Positions 10,291 to 20,140 of a stretch of 64,000 nucleotides of DNA are shown piece after piece. This stretch comes from Nocardia sp. BSTN01 (GTDB lineage Bacteria; Actinomycetota; Actinomycetes; Mycobacteriales; Mycobacteriaceae). A program made the translations under genes and the position numbers. The stretch spans positions 1 through 64,000 of the forward strand of contig NZ_JADKYP010000024.1 of the NCBI RefSeq assembly GCF_015354405.1, written 5' to 3'. Numbering within the stretch: position 1 is the stretch's first letter; each line of letters starts with the position of its first letter. Below the pieces are notes generated by a model. The model did no database searches, was not told where the DNA came from, and saw nothing but the letters and a program-made list of their open reading frames with translations.

Positions 10291-11622
10291 ATGGCCTTCG
10301 TACGACTCACCGGCGTCACCTACCACGACCCGGAGCCGGCGCACGACAGTTACATCCTCTTCACCGGGGCCGACGGTGTCACCCGGCTGATCGATCTCAA
10401 TGGCGACGTGCACCGGGAGTGGCCGTTCGCCGGGGTGCCGCCGCGCATCCTCGACCCCGCACTCAACAACGGCCGGCTCGGCGACGTCGGAGTGCAACTC
10501 GAGCCCGGCGACGACCCGCGCGGCGGCATCTACGCCAATCGCACTGTGGGACAACTGGACTGGTCGGGGGAGAAGGTGTGGGAATGGGGACGGGAGGCGC
10601 CCGCCGGCGCCGCCCGGCAGAATCACGATTGGGAGTTGCTGCCGAACGGCAACCGGCTGCTGCTGGTCACCATCCCACGTATCGTGCCCGGTCTGGGTTC
10701 CGATCCGGTCGGCGATCAAGGACTCTACGAGGTGGACCCCGACGGGGCGATCGTGTGGGAGTGGCGCGCCGGCGACCACCTGCACGAACTGGGGTTCTCC
10801 GAGGCCGGCTGGGATGCGCTGCGCGCCACGGTGCTTCGCGATCCGGACGATCCGTGGGGCTACCTGGAGATCAACAGCGCGAAATCGCTGGGCCCCAATC
10901 ACTGGCACCGCGCGGACCCGCACACGGTCTTCCACCCGGACAGCATCCTCATCAGCTGCCGCAAGGCCAATGTCGTCGCCCTGATCGACAAGACCACGAA
11001 AGCCGTTGTGTGGCGGCTGGGCCCGTACTTCAACGCCGAGGCCGGAGCGCAACACCAGCGGATCAACGCGCACAAGGTGCCGCGGCCGCTGGATCAGATC
11101 TCCGGGCAGCACAATCCACACCTCATCGCCGACGGCCTGCCGGGCGCCGGGAACATTCTGATCTTCGACAACCAGGGCGGGGCCGGTTATCCGCCGGCAC
11201 CGCTGGGCATCTACGCGGGATCCCGTGTGCTGGAGGTGGATCCGTCGACGCGCCAGATCGTCTGGCAGTACACCGCCGAGGATTCCGGTCTGCCGTCGTG
11301 GACCTTCTTCAGCTCGTTCGTCAGCAATGCGCAGCGGCTGCCCAACGGCAACACCTTGATCACCGAGGGCATGCAGGGGCGCATCTTCCAGGTGACGCCG
11401 CAGGGCCAGGTGGTCTGGGAGTACGTCTCGCCCTACGAGGGGCTCGGCGTCGCGGGCGAACCGGAGGTCCGGGAGCCCCGCGTGCCGGGTGTGGACCGCC
11501 TCAGTGCGACGCCGATGGTCTATCGGGCGCAGGCGGTTCCGTTCGACTGGGTGCCGATCAGCGCGCCGCGATCCGCCCCGGTCGCCGTCGACCTGCGTGG
11601 CACTGTTCCTCCGGGCGCCTAG
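10291..11622 (+). CDS. Arylsulfotransferase (ASST) family beta-propeller protein
   Basis: This 443-residue protein resembles the arylsulfotransferase family, which transfers sulfate between phenolic compounds. Repeated W-E-W/W-x-Y blade segments and 'LPNGNRLL/NTLI' motifs are visible, with candidate catalytic histidines in NHDW and NHWHRADPHT. No signal peptide is seen, unlike the periplasmic enzymes, so the protein is probably cytoplasmic. ATG 10291 has GGAG eight bases upstream; an in-frame GTG at 10270 is less likely. The ABC importer starts 52 bases downstream, suggesting that aryl sulfates or related compounds are taken up and processed together. Confidence 0.8.
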   Translation: MAFVRLTGVTYHDPEPAHDSYILFTGADGVTRLIDLNGDVHREWPFAGVPPRILDPALNNGRLGDVGVQLEPGDDPRGGIYANRTVGQLDWSGEKVWEWGREAPAGAARQNHDWELLPNGNRLLLVTIPRIVPGLGSDPVGDQGLYEVDPDGAIVWEWRAGDHLHELGFSEAGWDALRATVLRDPDDPWGYLEINSAKSLGPNHWHRADPHTVFHPDSILISCRKANVVALIDKTTKAVVWRLGPYFNAEAGAQHQRINAHKVPRPLDQISGQHNPHLIADGLPGAGNILIFDNQGGAGYPPAPLGIYAGSRVLEVDPSTRQIVWQYTAEDSGLPSWTFFSSFVSNAQRLPNGNTLITEGMQGRIFQVTPQGQVVWEYVSPYEGLGVAGEPEVREPRVPGVDRLSATPMVYRAQAVPFDWVPISAPRSAPVAVDLRGTVPPGA

Positions 11623-11674
11623 TCCGGTTCTCACCGGCCGGGCCGCCGGTCATCCACTCGAGGAAGTTCGACCC

Positions 11675-12526
11675 ATGACATCGAGTCTGCGCACCACACC
11701 GGACACCGCCGGGCCACCCGCCCCGGCATCGCCGCGCCGCGATCGCATCCGGATCGCACGGCTGCCGCGGCACTGGCGGACCGTCGGCGGCACTGCGGCA
11801 GGGCTGGTACTGGCCGCACTCGTGTGGTCGCTGGTGGCCGCATCGGGAAGCTTTCCGCGCCAGCTGTTTCCGACCGTGCCGCAGATCGCCCGCGCGGGGC
11901 AGGCGCTGTGGAGCGACGGTCTGCTGCTGCCCGATATCGCCGCGAGTCTGCAGCGCGCGCTGTTCGGTCTCGTGGTCGGCGTGGCCGCGGGCGTACTCGC
12001 CGCGATCGCCACCTCGACCACCCGGGTGGGCCGCGCGGTGTTGCAGCCCGTGCTGCGGCTGCTCTCGCCGATCCCGACCATCGGCCTGGTTCCGCTGGCC
12101 ATTCTGTGGTTCGGGCTCGGCGAGAACAGCAAGGTGTTGGTCATCGCGTTGGGCGTGTTCGTCCCGGTCTGGATCAACAGCCACTCCGGATTCGCCGGCA
12201 CGCCGGAGCACTATCTGCAGGCCGCGCGCTGTCTCGGTGCGAGCCGATGGCATACGCTCACCCGGATCGTGCTGCCGGAGGCGACGCCGGACGTGGTGGG
12301 CGGGATCCGGGTCGGTGCCGCGATGGCGTTCGTACTGATCGTCGTCGCCGAAATGACCGGAACCACAGCGGGAATCGGCTATCGGATCTATCAAGCGCAG
12401 CTGTTCTCCCAGGCCGACCGGCTGATCTTCTGCCTGATCGTGCTCGGTGTCCTCGGCGCGGCCTGTGATCTGGCGATCGCGGCGCTGACGGCTCCGGTGG
12501 TGCGCTGGGCGAAGGAGGCGAACTGA
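11675..12526 (+). CDS. ABC transporter permease, sulfonate/taurine class
   Basis: This 283-residue membrane protein has about six hydrophobic segments and the EAA-type loop (AARCLGASRWHTLTRIVLPEATPDVVGG) that docks the ATPase. It belongs to the SsuC/TauC/NrtB group that imports sulfonates, taurine, nitrate or related small anions. It is followed two bases later by the ATPase gene. The substrate is not readable from the sequence; the ASST neighbour suggests an organosulfur compound. Confidence 0.9.
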   Translation: MTSSLRTTPDTAGPPAPASPRRDRIRIARLPRHWRTVGGTAAGLVLAALVWSLVAASGSFPRQLFPTVPQIARAGQALWSDGLLLPDIAASLQRALFGLVVGVAAGVLAAIATSTTRVGRAVLQPVLRLLSPIPTIGLVPLAILWFGLGENSKVLVIALGVFVPVWINSHSGFAGTPEHYLQAARCLGASRWHTLTRIVLPEATPDVVGGIRVGAAMAFVLIVVAEMTGTTAGIGYRIYQAQLFSQADRLIFCLIVLGVLGAACDLAIAALTAPVVRWAKEAN

Positions 12527-12527
12527 G

Positions 12528-13286
12528 ATGGCGATCGCCGCACGCGATCTGGTGGTGCGCTTCCCGAACACGGAGCGACCCACGCTGCGCGGTATCGACC
12601 TTACGGTGCCCGACGGCTCGTTCACCGTCCTCGTCGGCGCCTCCGGCAGCGGCAAATCCACTCTGTTGCACTGCCTCGCGGGCCTGTTGCCACCCACCTC
12701 CGGCACGGTCACCGATGCGGGGGAGCGGGTAACCGGTCCTGATCCGCGTCGGGGTGTGGCGTTCCAGCGCGATGTGCTGTTCCCGTGGATGAGCGTCGCG
12801 GCGAATATCGAATTCGCTTTGCGCGCACACGGAGTCGCCGCACGGAAGCGGCGGGACCGCATCGCGGAACTGCTCGACCTCGTCGGTCTGCCCGCTGATG
12901 TCGGCGGACTGCGGCCGAGTCACTTGTCGGGCGGTATGCGCCAGCGCGTCGGCATCGCCCGCATGCTCGCCGGAGAACCCGAGATCATGCTGATGGACGA
13001 ACCGTTCGCCGCCCTCGACGCACTCACCCGGCTCAACATGCAGGACCTGCTGATCGATGTGTGGACCCGGCTGCAACGCACCGTCGTCTTCGTCACCCAC
13101 GACGTCGACGAGGCCATCCGGCTGGCCGACACCATCGGTGTGTTGCGCGACGGGCGGATCGTCGACCTGATCACGAATCCGCTGGCCCGTCCGCGGCCCG
13201 CCGATACGCTCGCCGACCAACCCGGGTACAGCGGTCTGCGGCGCAGCCTGCACCACGAACTCGGAATCGTGCGTTCGGTGCCCTGA
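12528..13286 (+). CDS. ABC transporter ATPase, sulfonate/taurine class
   Basis: This 252-residue ATPase has Walker A GASGSGKST (37-45), a Q-loop near residue 80, signature LSGGM (133-137), Walker B IMLMDEP (153-159) and a D-loop. It belongs to the SsuB/TauB group. Its start follows GAAGGAGG and lies two bases after the permease stop, so the genes are coupled. It energises the importer formed with the permease upstream and the lipoprotein downstream. Confidence 0.92.
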   Translation: MAIAARDLVVRFPNTERPTLRGIDLTVPDGSFTVLVGASGSGKSTLLHCLAGLLPPTSGTVTDAGERVTGPDPRRGVAFQRDVLFPWMSVAANIEFALRAHGVAARKRRDRIAELLDLVGLPADVGGLRPSHLSGGMRQRVGIARMLAGEPEIMLMDEPFAALDALTRLNMQDLLIDVWTRLQRTVVFVTHDVDEAIRLADTIGVLRDGRIVDLITNPLARPRPADTLADQPGYSGLRRSLHHELGIVRSVP

Positions 13287-13347
13287 CGCATTCTCGAAAC
13301 CCCTGTATCGCAACGTTTTACACCCGTCCCCAGATGAAGAGAAGCTC

Positions 13348-14313
13348 GTGAAAACACTGATGTCCCGCGCCGTGATCGCAGTCCTCGCGTTCGTCGCGCT
13401 GATCGTCCCGCTGGCGGCATGCACCGGCGCCGACGACTCCGATCCCCACACCCTCACCGTCGGTTTCGTCGTCGATCCCTCCTGGGCGCAGATACCGGTG
13501 GCGCAGCAGGGCGGATATTTCGACCGGCACGGGGTGAAGGTGAAGGTCGTCAACTTCTCCACCGGGGTCGAGGCGCTGCAGGCGCTCGCCGCCGGCCAAC
13601 TCGATATCGCCACCGCCGCGGACGTCCCGGCCGCGGCGGCGCTGACCCGTTCGCCCGCACTGCGCATCGTCGGCGACGGATCGCGCTGGGAGGGTTCGCG
13701 AATCGTCGCCCGGCGCAGCGCGGGAATCGCGTCTGTGTCGGATCTCGGCGGCCGATCCGTCGGGACGCCGCTGGGTACCAGTGCGGCGTACTTCGCGTCG
13801 AACGCGTTGTCGCACAGCAATGTCGGCGCCAAGCTGGTGCAGGTGGCACCGCAGGCGATGGTGACCGCGGCCGGTCAGCGCAACGTGGACGCGGTCGCGA
13901 TCTTCCAGCCGTACCAGGCCCAGGTGATCGACGCGCTCGGCGGTGACGCGGTAGAACTGGCCGGCGGCACCTACAGCCAGCACAGCTTGTACCTGGCCAC
14001 CGACAACGCCGTCACCGGCAAACCCGATGCGCTGACCGCCTTCTTCGCGGCCCTCGGCGAGGCGGGAACCCGGCTGACCTCCGGAGCCGAGCCGGCGATC
14101 GCCGCGGTTGCCGCATCGACTCAGCTGTCGGCGGACCTCATCCGGAAGATCCTGCCCGAGTTCGACTTCCGCCTCCAGCTGCGACCCGATCTCGCCGGCA
14201 CCCTGACGACGTTGGCCGACTGGGCGAAATCGCAGGGTTCCTTGGACAAAGCGGCCCAGCTGCCGGACTATCAGGCCCTCGCCGAATCGAAGTTCGTGCC
14301 GCAGGGCGGGTAG
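13348..14313 (+). CDS. ABC transporter substrate-binding lipoprotein, SsuA/TauA class
   Basis: This 321-residue protein has a signal peptide ending in a lipobox (LAAC, cysteine near residue 25), so it should be anchored to the outer face of the membrane. The mature part is an NMT1/TauA-like binding protein. It is the third component of the importer encoded just upstream; the 61-base gap may contain an internal promoter. The ligand is probably a sulfonate, sulfate ester or similar anion, inferred from family and context. The start is GTG. Confidence 0.9.
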   Translation: MKTLMSRAVIAVLAFVALIVPLAACTGADDSDPHTLTVGFVVDPSWAQIPVAQQGGYFDRHGVKVKVVNFSTGVEALQALAAGQLDIATAADVPAAAALTRSPALRIVGDGSRWEGSRIVARRSAGIASVSDLGGRSVGTPLGTSAAYFASNALSHSNVGAKLVQVAPQAMVTAAGQRNVDAVAIFQPYQAQVIDALGGDAVELAGGTYSQHSLYLATDNAVTGKPDALTAFFAALGEAGTRLTSGAEPAIAAVAASTQLSADLIRKILPEFDFRLQLRPDLAGTLTTLADWAKSQGSLDKAAQLPDYQALAESKFVPQGG

Positions 14314-14324
14314 GCCGGCGCCGG

Positions 14325-15074
<750 letters not shown>

Positions 15075-15174
15075 CTACGGCCGCGCCTCGTGCCGGGGCG
15101 CGGGCGGTAGGGGCTTGTTCCGGGCGTGGCTCGATAACCCGGCGTCCGGTACCGGTTCCCCGTAGCATGAGCGG

Positions 15175-16599
15175 ATGAGTGAAATAGATACTCAGTCTCT
15201 CGTCATTCCCGGTTCGGGTGCGCGGCATGTCGCCGTGGTGGGCGGGGGCTTGGCGGGGCTGTCTGCCGCCGTGTGGCTGGCCGAGCAGGGATTCGACATC
15301 ACCCTGGTGGAGAAGCGGGGCCGGCTCGGCGGGCGGACATTCTCCTTCGACGTCGCCGGGGTCGGCGAGTTGGTCGACAACGGTCAGCATCTGTTCGCCG
15401 GTTGCTACGACGCCCTGCTGCGCTACGTCGACACCATCGGCACCGCCGACCAATTATGCTGGGACGCGCCACCTTTCGCGATCCGCACCGGTCCGGGCCG
15501 GTTGCTCACCACCCGGGGACCGCGCTGGTTGCCGGCCCTGGTCCGCAATACCGCGGGCCTGGCGTGGATGGCCTGGCCGCCGATTCCGCTGCGCGATCGT
15601 CTTCCGGCGCTGCGCAGTTGGCTGCGAATCGGTGCCGCCGCCTGGAATCCGTCGCCGGAGCTGGACCGGATGACCGTCGACCGGTGGTTCCGGGAGCTCG
15701 ACGTTCCGCATTCCCTGCGGCGGCTGAGCCTGGACCAGCTGGTGATCGGTCTGCTCAACGAAAAGCCGGACCGGGTCTCGGCCTTCACCTTCGCGCAGGC
15801 ATTGCATTTCATCGGCCGGCGGGCGCTGGCGGGCAATATCCGCGCGGGCGACGCCGTGTGGCCACGAGTCAGCCTGCACGAGCTGTTCGTCGCTCCCGCC
15901 GAGCGGTATCTGCGGGAGCGCGGCGCGCGCATCGTGACCGGGGCGCAACTGGTCGATGTGGAACTCGACGCGGGCCCGAATGGGGATCGGCTGACCGGGC
16001 TGCGGCTCGCCGACGGGCGGCGAATCGACTGTGACGCGGCGATTCTCACGCTGCCGCCGTGGTCGCTGACCACCCTGCTGGACCGCAGCGCGCTCGGCAG
16101 CCACGAATTCTTCGCACCCGCGCGCAAGATCGAGCCCGCGCCGATCTCGAGCGTCTACGTCTGGCTGGACAGTCCGCTGCGGATGGTGCGGCTGGCCGAG
16201 AATCTGCGCGACACCACCATCGAGTGGGTGTTCGACAGCAGCGGAATGCACGACGGCGACCACCGCGACGGTTACTGCTATTCGCTGGCGGTCAGCGCGT
16301 CCTGGGAAGTGGTGCACCTACCGGGGGAGGCGTTCGTCGCGGCCGCACTCGAGTCATTGCGCAAACACTATCCCGAGGCGCGGACCGCGACAGTGTTGCG
16401 CACCAAGGTGATTCACCAACCGCAGGCCACCTTCTCGGCGCATCCGGGCTTCGAATCCCTGCGCCTGGACCAGACCACCCCGGTGCGGGGCCTGTTCCTC
16501 GCCGGTGACTGGACACGCACCGAACTGCCCTCCACCATGGAATCCGCCGCCGAGAGCGGCCGGCGCGCAGTCGACGCGGTACGCCGCTACCTGACTTAG
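15175..16599 (+). CDS. hpnE: HpnE-like FAD-dependent oxidoreductase (hydroxysqualene dehydroxylase family)
   Basis: This 474-residue flavoprotein has the dinucleotide-binding motif VVGGGLAGLSAA (about 20-31) and the NGQHLFAGCY segment seen in HpnE and phytoene-desaturase relatives. HpnE removes the hydroxyl from hydroxysqualene to make squalene. The partner genes hpnC and hpnD are not nearby, so the substrate is less certain and a carotenoid or other isoprenoid is possible. The conserved C-terminal FAD motif (LFLAGDWTRTELPSTMESA) is intact. Confidence 0.75.
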   Translation: MSEIDTQSLVIPGSGARHVAVVGGGLAGLSAAVWLAEQGFDITLVEKRGRLGGRTFSFDVAGVGELVDNGQHLFAGCYDALLRYVDTIGTADQLCWDAPPFAIRTGPGRLLTTRGPRWLPALVRNTAGLAWMAWPPIPLRDRLPALRSWLRIGAAAWNPSPELDRMTVDRWFRELDVPHSLRRLSLDQLVIGLLNEKPDRVSAFTFAQALHFIGRRALAGNIRAGDAVWPRVSLHELFVAPAERYLRERGARIVTGAQLVDVELDAGPNGDRLTGLRLADGRRIDCDAAILTLPPWSLTTLLDRSALGSHEFFAPARKIEPAPISSVYVWLDSPLRMVRLAENLRDTTIEWVFDSSGMHDGDHRDGYCYSLAVSASWEVVHLPGEAFVAAALESLRKHYPEARTATVLRTKVIHQPQATFSAHPGFESLRLDQTTPVRGLFLAGDWTRTELPSTMESAAESGRRAVDAVRRYLT

Positions 16600-16626
16600 C
16601 GCCGTCCGGCGCGGCAAGCGGCAGGA

Positions 16627-16800
16627 TCAAGCGCCGTAGAGCCGAACGAAGTCCTGGGCCGGGTCGACGGCGGGCACCGTGTAGCTCGACGAGCTCCCGA
16701 CGACATCCGTCTCCTCGACGTAGTAGGCGGGCTCGGCGGGCAGGTGACGCCACCGGGCACGTGGATCGTCGGCCTGCTCCGGGTGACTGTTCGACGACAT
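16627..16800 (-). CDS. Small hypothetical protein, 57 residues
   Basis: A short, hydrophilic protein with no membrane segment. The ATG at 16800 is preceded by AAGGGGGAC, a strong ribosome-binding site, and codon use matches the neighbours, so it is probably real. The sequence contains WRHLPAEPAYYVEE and ends VRLYGA. I do not recognise a domain. It lies convergent to the HpnE-like gene. Confidence 0.6.
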   Translation of the reverse strand: MSSNSHPEQADDPRARWRHLPAEPAYYVEETDVVGSSSSYTVPAVDPAQDFVRLYGA

Positions 16801-16888
16801 GATGTCCCCCTTCGGAATCGTCGCACCAATGCTACCCGGGTTGTCCGTCCGGTGCGGCATGCGTTGCGGCACAGGCCATTCGGAGGTG

Positions 16889-17659
16889 TCAGTCGCCGGA
16901 TTTATGTGCCACGGCGAAGACCCGACGAAACGGCAACCAGGTCGTTCCGTCCGTGCGCTGGGGATAGGCCGCGCGCAGGAGCGGGACGAGTTGCGCGGTG
17001 AACGCCGCCCATGCCGCGTCGTCGAGTGCGCTTCGGACCGGTCGCAGGGCCGTCCCGGTCACCCACTCGAGGACCGGATCGTCGCCCGTCAGACGCTGCA
17101 GATACGTGGTTTCCCAGGCGTCGACCGTGCATCCGGCGGCGGTGAGCAGCGCCGCGTAGCCGCTCGGATCGAGGACGTCGCGCGGTTGCAGGATGCCGCT
17201 CGATTCCAGCCGCGGACGCCATTCTTCGCGCGCGGCGAGTTCGCGGATGGCGAGATGGGAGGGGGCGTCGAAGTTGCCCGGCACCTGCAACGCCAGCCAG
17301 GCCCCGGACGGCAGGGCCGCGATCCACCGCGGCAGCAGCGCGGTATGTGTCGGCACCCACTGCAGCACCGCATTGGTCACCACGACATCGGTATCGGGTG
17401 CGGGCTGCCACTCCTCGGCGGAGCGCACTGCGGCGTCGATGCCCGATTCTCTTGCCGCCGCGACCATTTCGGGTGAGGAATCGAACGCCTCGACCCGCGC
17501 CCGCGGCCACCGCTGCGCCAGCACGCCGGTGAGCTGCCCGGGACCGCATCCCAGGTCGACCACCCGGCGCGGGTTCCTGGCGTCGATGCGCGCCACCAGT
17601 TCGAAGAACGGCCGCGAGCGATGGTCGCCGAAACTGCGGTACTTCTCGGGATCCCACAT
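16889..17659 (-). CDS. tam: Trans-aconitate 2-methyltransferase
   Basis: This 256-residue SAM-dependent methyltransferase starts with MWDPEKY, has the SAM loop VVDLGCGPGQLT (33-44) and the conserved NAVLQW and VPGNFD segments of the Tam family. Tam esterifies trans-aconitate, a spontaneous by-product that inhibits aconitase. The protein has the family length. No operon partner is evident. Confidence 0.9.
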   Translation of the reverse strand: MWDPEKYRSFGDHRSRPFFELVARIDARNPRRVVDLGCGPGQLTGVLAQRWPRARVEAFDSSPEMVAAARESGIDAAVRSAEEWQPAPDTDVVVTNAVLQWVPTHTALLPRWIAALPSGAWLALQVPGNFDAPSHLAIRELAAREEWRPRLESSGILQPRDVLDPSGYAALLTAAGCTVDAWETTYLQRLTGDDPVLEWVTGTALRPVRSALDDAAWAAFTAQLVPLLRAAYPQRTDGTTWLPFRRVFAVAHKSGD

Positions 17660-17735
17660 GGACCGCTCCCACTCGCCGAAGGTGCGAAACCGTACGAGCG
17701 TTATATTACCGCTGGGTGCCGGATTCGGCTCGCCG

Positions 17736-18350
17736 TCATCGTGGCAGTGACTGGGTGATCATCTGCGCGGCGAGACTACGGCCGGTCCGCAGCGGTTCGA
17801 GCGAGTGGGCGAATTTCGATCCCGACAGCGCGCCGTCGTACACGAGCTGGAGTCGTCCGGCCAGCTCCTCGGGATCGGCGCTGCCGCATTCGCGGAGCAG
17901 GGTGGTCAGGGTGTCGAGCATCCAGCGGCGATGGGCCACAACCGGTTCCAGTGCCTGATCGGGAAATTCGGTGGCCGCGTTGGCGTATTGGCAGCCCCGG
18001 AACCCCTTGGTGGGCGCCGAGGCCAGTGCGAGATCGAAGAATGTCAACACCTTGTCCACCGGTTCGCGCACCGCTGCCACCGCCTCGTCCCAGCGGCCGC
18101 GGTCGCGGCGGTCGAGATGTTCCAGATAAGCCTGCACGAGAGCGTCTTTGGAGCCGTAGCTCTGATACAGGCTCGCCCGCGCCACCCCAGCCTCGGCCAG
18201 GACGCGGTCGATGCCGACCGCGCGGATGCCGTAGCGCGAGAACAGGTCGGTCGCGGTGTCCAGGAGGCGCTGCGCCGGCGCGGGTTTGCCGCGCCGGGTC
18301 GACTGCTGCCGCTCGGCCGGCTCCGTTGTTGTGGCCACGTCTTCCACCAT
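17736..18350 (-). CDS. TetR-family regulator
   Basis: This 204-residue repressor-type protein has an N-terminal TetR helix-turn-helix (about residues 25-70; GIRAVGIDRVLAEAGVARASLYQ) and a C-terminal ligand domain. I chose ATG 18350 because GAGG lies seven bases upstream; an ATG two codons earlier lacks spacing. A perfect 14-bp palindrome sits 19 bases upstream. It is divergent from the DUF4242/ACAD/ABC operon, which it probably represses together with itself. Confidence 0.9.
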   Translation of the reverse strand: MVEDVATTTEPAERQQSTRRGKPAPAQRLLDTATDLFSRYGIRAVGIDRVLAEAGVARASLYQSYGSKDALVQAYLEHLDRRDRGRWDEAVAAVREPVDKVLTFFDLALASAPTKGFRGCQYANAATEFPDQALEPVVAHRRWMLDTLTTLLRECGSADPEELAGRLQLVYDGALSGSKFAHSLEPLRTGRSLAAQMITQSLPR

Positions 18351-18368
18351 AACCATTCCTCGGAGTAG

Positions 18369-18382
18369 ACAGAACGTTCTGT
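18369..18382. promoter_or_regulatory. Perfect 14-bp palindrome, likely TetR operator
   Basis: ACAGAACGTTCTGT is its own reverse complement and lies between the divergent TetR gene and the organosulfur-type operon. A related half site (TCTGAACG) follows about 12 bases later. Size and place fit a TetR-family operator. Confidence 0.6.
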
Positions 18383-18590
18383 ATATGTTTAGTCTGAACG
18401 TGTGACCCGCAGCAACCTCACCCGCCGACTGCACGTGGATCTCGTGCGCGTGGCGGGCGCTGCCTGTCGCCACCGGCGCTGAGGCGTCCGCGTTTCCCGC
18501 GAGACGTCGTACGTTCGCGCACATCTCCGGCCGCCGTATCCGCGCGGCCGTCGAGCCCATCCCCGAGCCTGTTCCGAAAGGCGGCTGTCG

Positions 18591-19112
18591 ATGTCCCTGT
18601 ATCTGTACGAACTCGTGCCCACCGGCGAGGCCGGTCGCACCATCGGCGAATTCGGCGCGCACGCCGACAAGGCCGGCGGTGAACTCATCGAGGCGCAGGT
18701 CACCACCGGTGCGGCGCGTATCTTCGCGATCGCCGAATTCGCCGGATGCGCCGCTCCCGCACTGGCCGCGGACCAGGTGTTCGCGGCCGCGATCGACGGG
18801 CCCCACCAGGTGCGGCTGGTCGGCGCCGACCTCGCCACCGTCAAAGCCGCCCGGCCTGCCGCCGGATACCTGGTCGAATGGGATATTCCGGCCGAGATCG
18901 ACATGGACACCTACCTCGCGCGCAAGAAGGCCAATGCGCCGAAATACGCCGACGTCCCCGAGGTCAGCTTCCTGCGCACCTACGTGCGCGAGGACACGGC
19001 CAAATGCCTGTGCTTCTACGACGCGCCGGATGAGGCGGCGGTGCGCCGGGCGCGCGATGCGGTCAGCACCCCGGTCGACCGGCTGCACACGCTCGCGGAT
19101 CCGCGGACATGA
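18591..19112 (+). CDS. DUF4242 domain protein (SCO4226-like)
   Basis: The C-terminal half of this 173-residue protein (about residues 105-170) matches the DUF4242/SCO4226 fold of small nickel-binding-like proteins, while the N-terminal half looks like a second, diverged ferredoxin-like copy. It opens a plus-strand operon; its TGA overlaps the start of the next gene by 4 bp. The biochemical role is unknown. Its position ahead of a flavoprotein and an ABC importer suggests a part in uptake or oxidation of a sulfur compound. Confidence 0.7.
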   Translation: MSLYLYELVPTGEAGRTIGEFGAHADKAGGELIEAQVTTGAARIFAIAEFAGCAAPALAADQVFAAAIDGPHQVRLVGADLATVKAARPAAGYLVEWDIPAEIDMDTYLARKKANAPKYADVPEVSFLRTYVREDTAKCLCFYDAPDEAAVRRARDAVSTPVDRLHTLADPRT

Positions 19113-20140
19113 CCGTCTCCGCACCGGCCCGGGCGGCGGTGGCCGCCTTCGTGCGCGACCGCGCCGCCGCGCTCGATGCCGCCACAACCGACGTGCGGGC
19201 CGACATCGCCGAGATCGGGGCCCGCGGTCTGCTCTCGATCGGATTGGGCGACAACGATATTCGCGAGTTCGCAGCCGTGGTGGAAGAGGTCGCCGCCGAA
19301 AGCCTCGCCGCCGGATTCTCGCTGTGGGCCCAGCGAATGACCCTCGAATACGTCCGGCGCGCACCGGAATCGGTGCAGGCGCGATACCTGGACGACCTCG
19401 CGTCCGGGCGCCTGATGGGCGTCACCGCGATGGCCGCGGCACTCAAACACCTCGCCGGCCTCGGCGAGCTGCCGCTGCGGGCCGACGCGGGCGCCACCCG
19501 CTCGGTCTCGGGGCCGATCGCCTGGGCCTCCAACGTCTTCGATGACGCGCTGATCGTGTTTCCCTACCGCGATCGGGAGGGCGCGGGGTGTGTCGCCGTC
19601 GTCGCCGCCGGTGCCCACGGCGTGCGGGTGCGCCCCGCGCCGGAACTGCTGGCACTGGGCGCCACCGGTTCGACCGCGCTGATCTTCGACCACGTCGAGG
19701 TGCCCGACGAGCAGGTCGTAACCACGGATCTTCCTCTTTTCGGCGCCGCCATCCGGCCCATATTCCTGCTCCTGCAGACCGCGTTCTGCAGCGGCATCGC
19801 GGGCAGATCGGTGGCCGAGGCCGCGGGCTTGCTCGACGGCCTCGGCGCCCCATTCCGCGGCGAGCACACCGGTCTGGCGGCCCGGCAGGACTCGGTGCGC
19901 GCGCGGCTGTACGACTTCGCCATCGATCCGGGCCGGGTCGCGCCGGCCGATCTGATCCGGTTGCGGCTCGACGCGTCCCGGACCGCGGTGGATGCCACCC
20001 GGCTGGAATCGACGCTGCGTGGCGGCGCCGGATTCGCGCGTGGCTGCGATACCAATCGGCGGTTCCGTGAGGCCGCCTTCCTGCCCGTTCAATCTCCCTC
20101 GGAAGGCCAATTGCGATGGGAACTGTCGCAGTACGACTAG
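19109..20140 (+). CDS. Acyl-CoA dehydrogenase-fold flavoprotein, DszC/SfnC-like group
   Basis: This 343-residue protein has the acyl-CoA dehydrogenase fold, with the middle-domain motif VTAMAAALKH, the GPIAWASN segment and the C-terminal RFREAAFLPVQSPSEGQL tail. It is shorter than normal (about 380-400 residues), mainly at the N-terminus. Relatives near sulfonate importers act as flavin-dependent monooxygenases on organosulfur compounds. It overlaps its neighbours on both sides (4 bp upstream, 25 bp downstream). A true acyl-CoA substrate seems unlikely but cannot be excluded. Confidence 0.75.
   Translation: MTVSAPARAAVAAFVRDRAAALDAATTDVRADIAEIGARGLLSIGLGDNDIREFAAVVEEVAAESLAAGFSLWAQRMTLEYVRRAPESVQARYLDDLASGRLMGVTAMAAALKHLAGLGELPLRADAGATRSVSGPIAWASNVFDDALIVFPYRDREGAGCVAVVAAGAHGVRVRPAPELLALGATGSTALIFDHVEVPDEQVVTTDLPLFGAAIRPIFLLLQTAFCSGIAGRSVAEAAGLLDGLGAPFRGEHTGLAARQDSVRARLYDFAIDPGRVAPADLIRLRLDASRTAVDATRLESTLRGGAGFARGCDTNRRFREAAFLPVQSPSEGQLRWELSQYD

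Noticed and set aside
11558-12862. Minus-strand frame of 434 codons opposite the ABC permease
   Set aside because: Antisense shadow of a clear transporter gene.
13287-13347. Possible riboswitch before the binding lipoprotein
   Set aside because: Only 61 bases are available and no pairing of useful length is visible.
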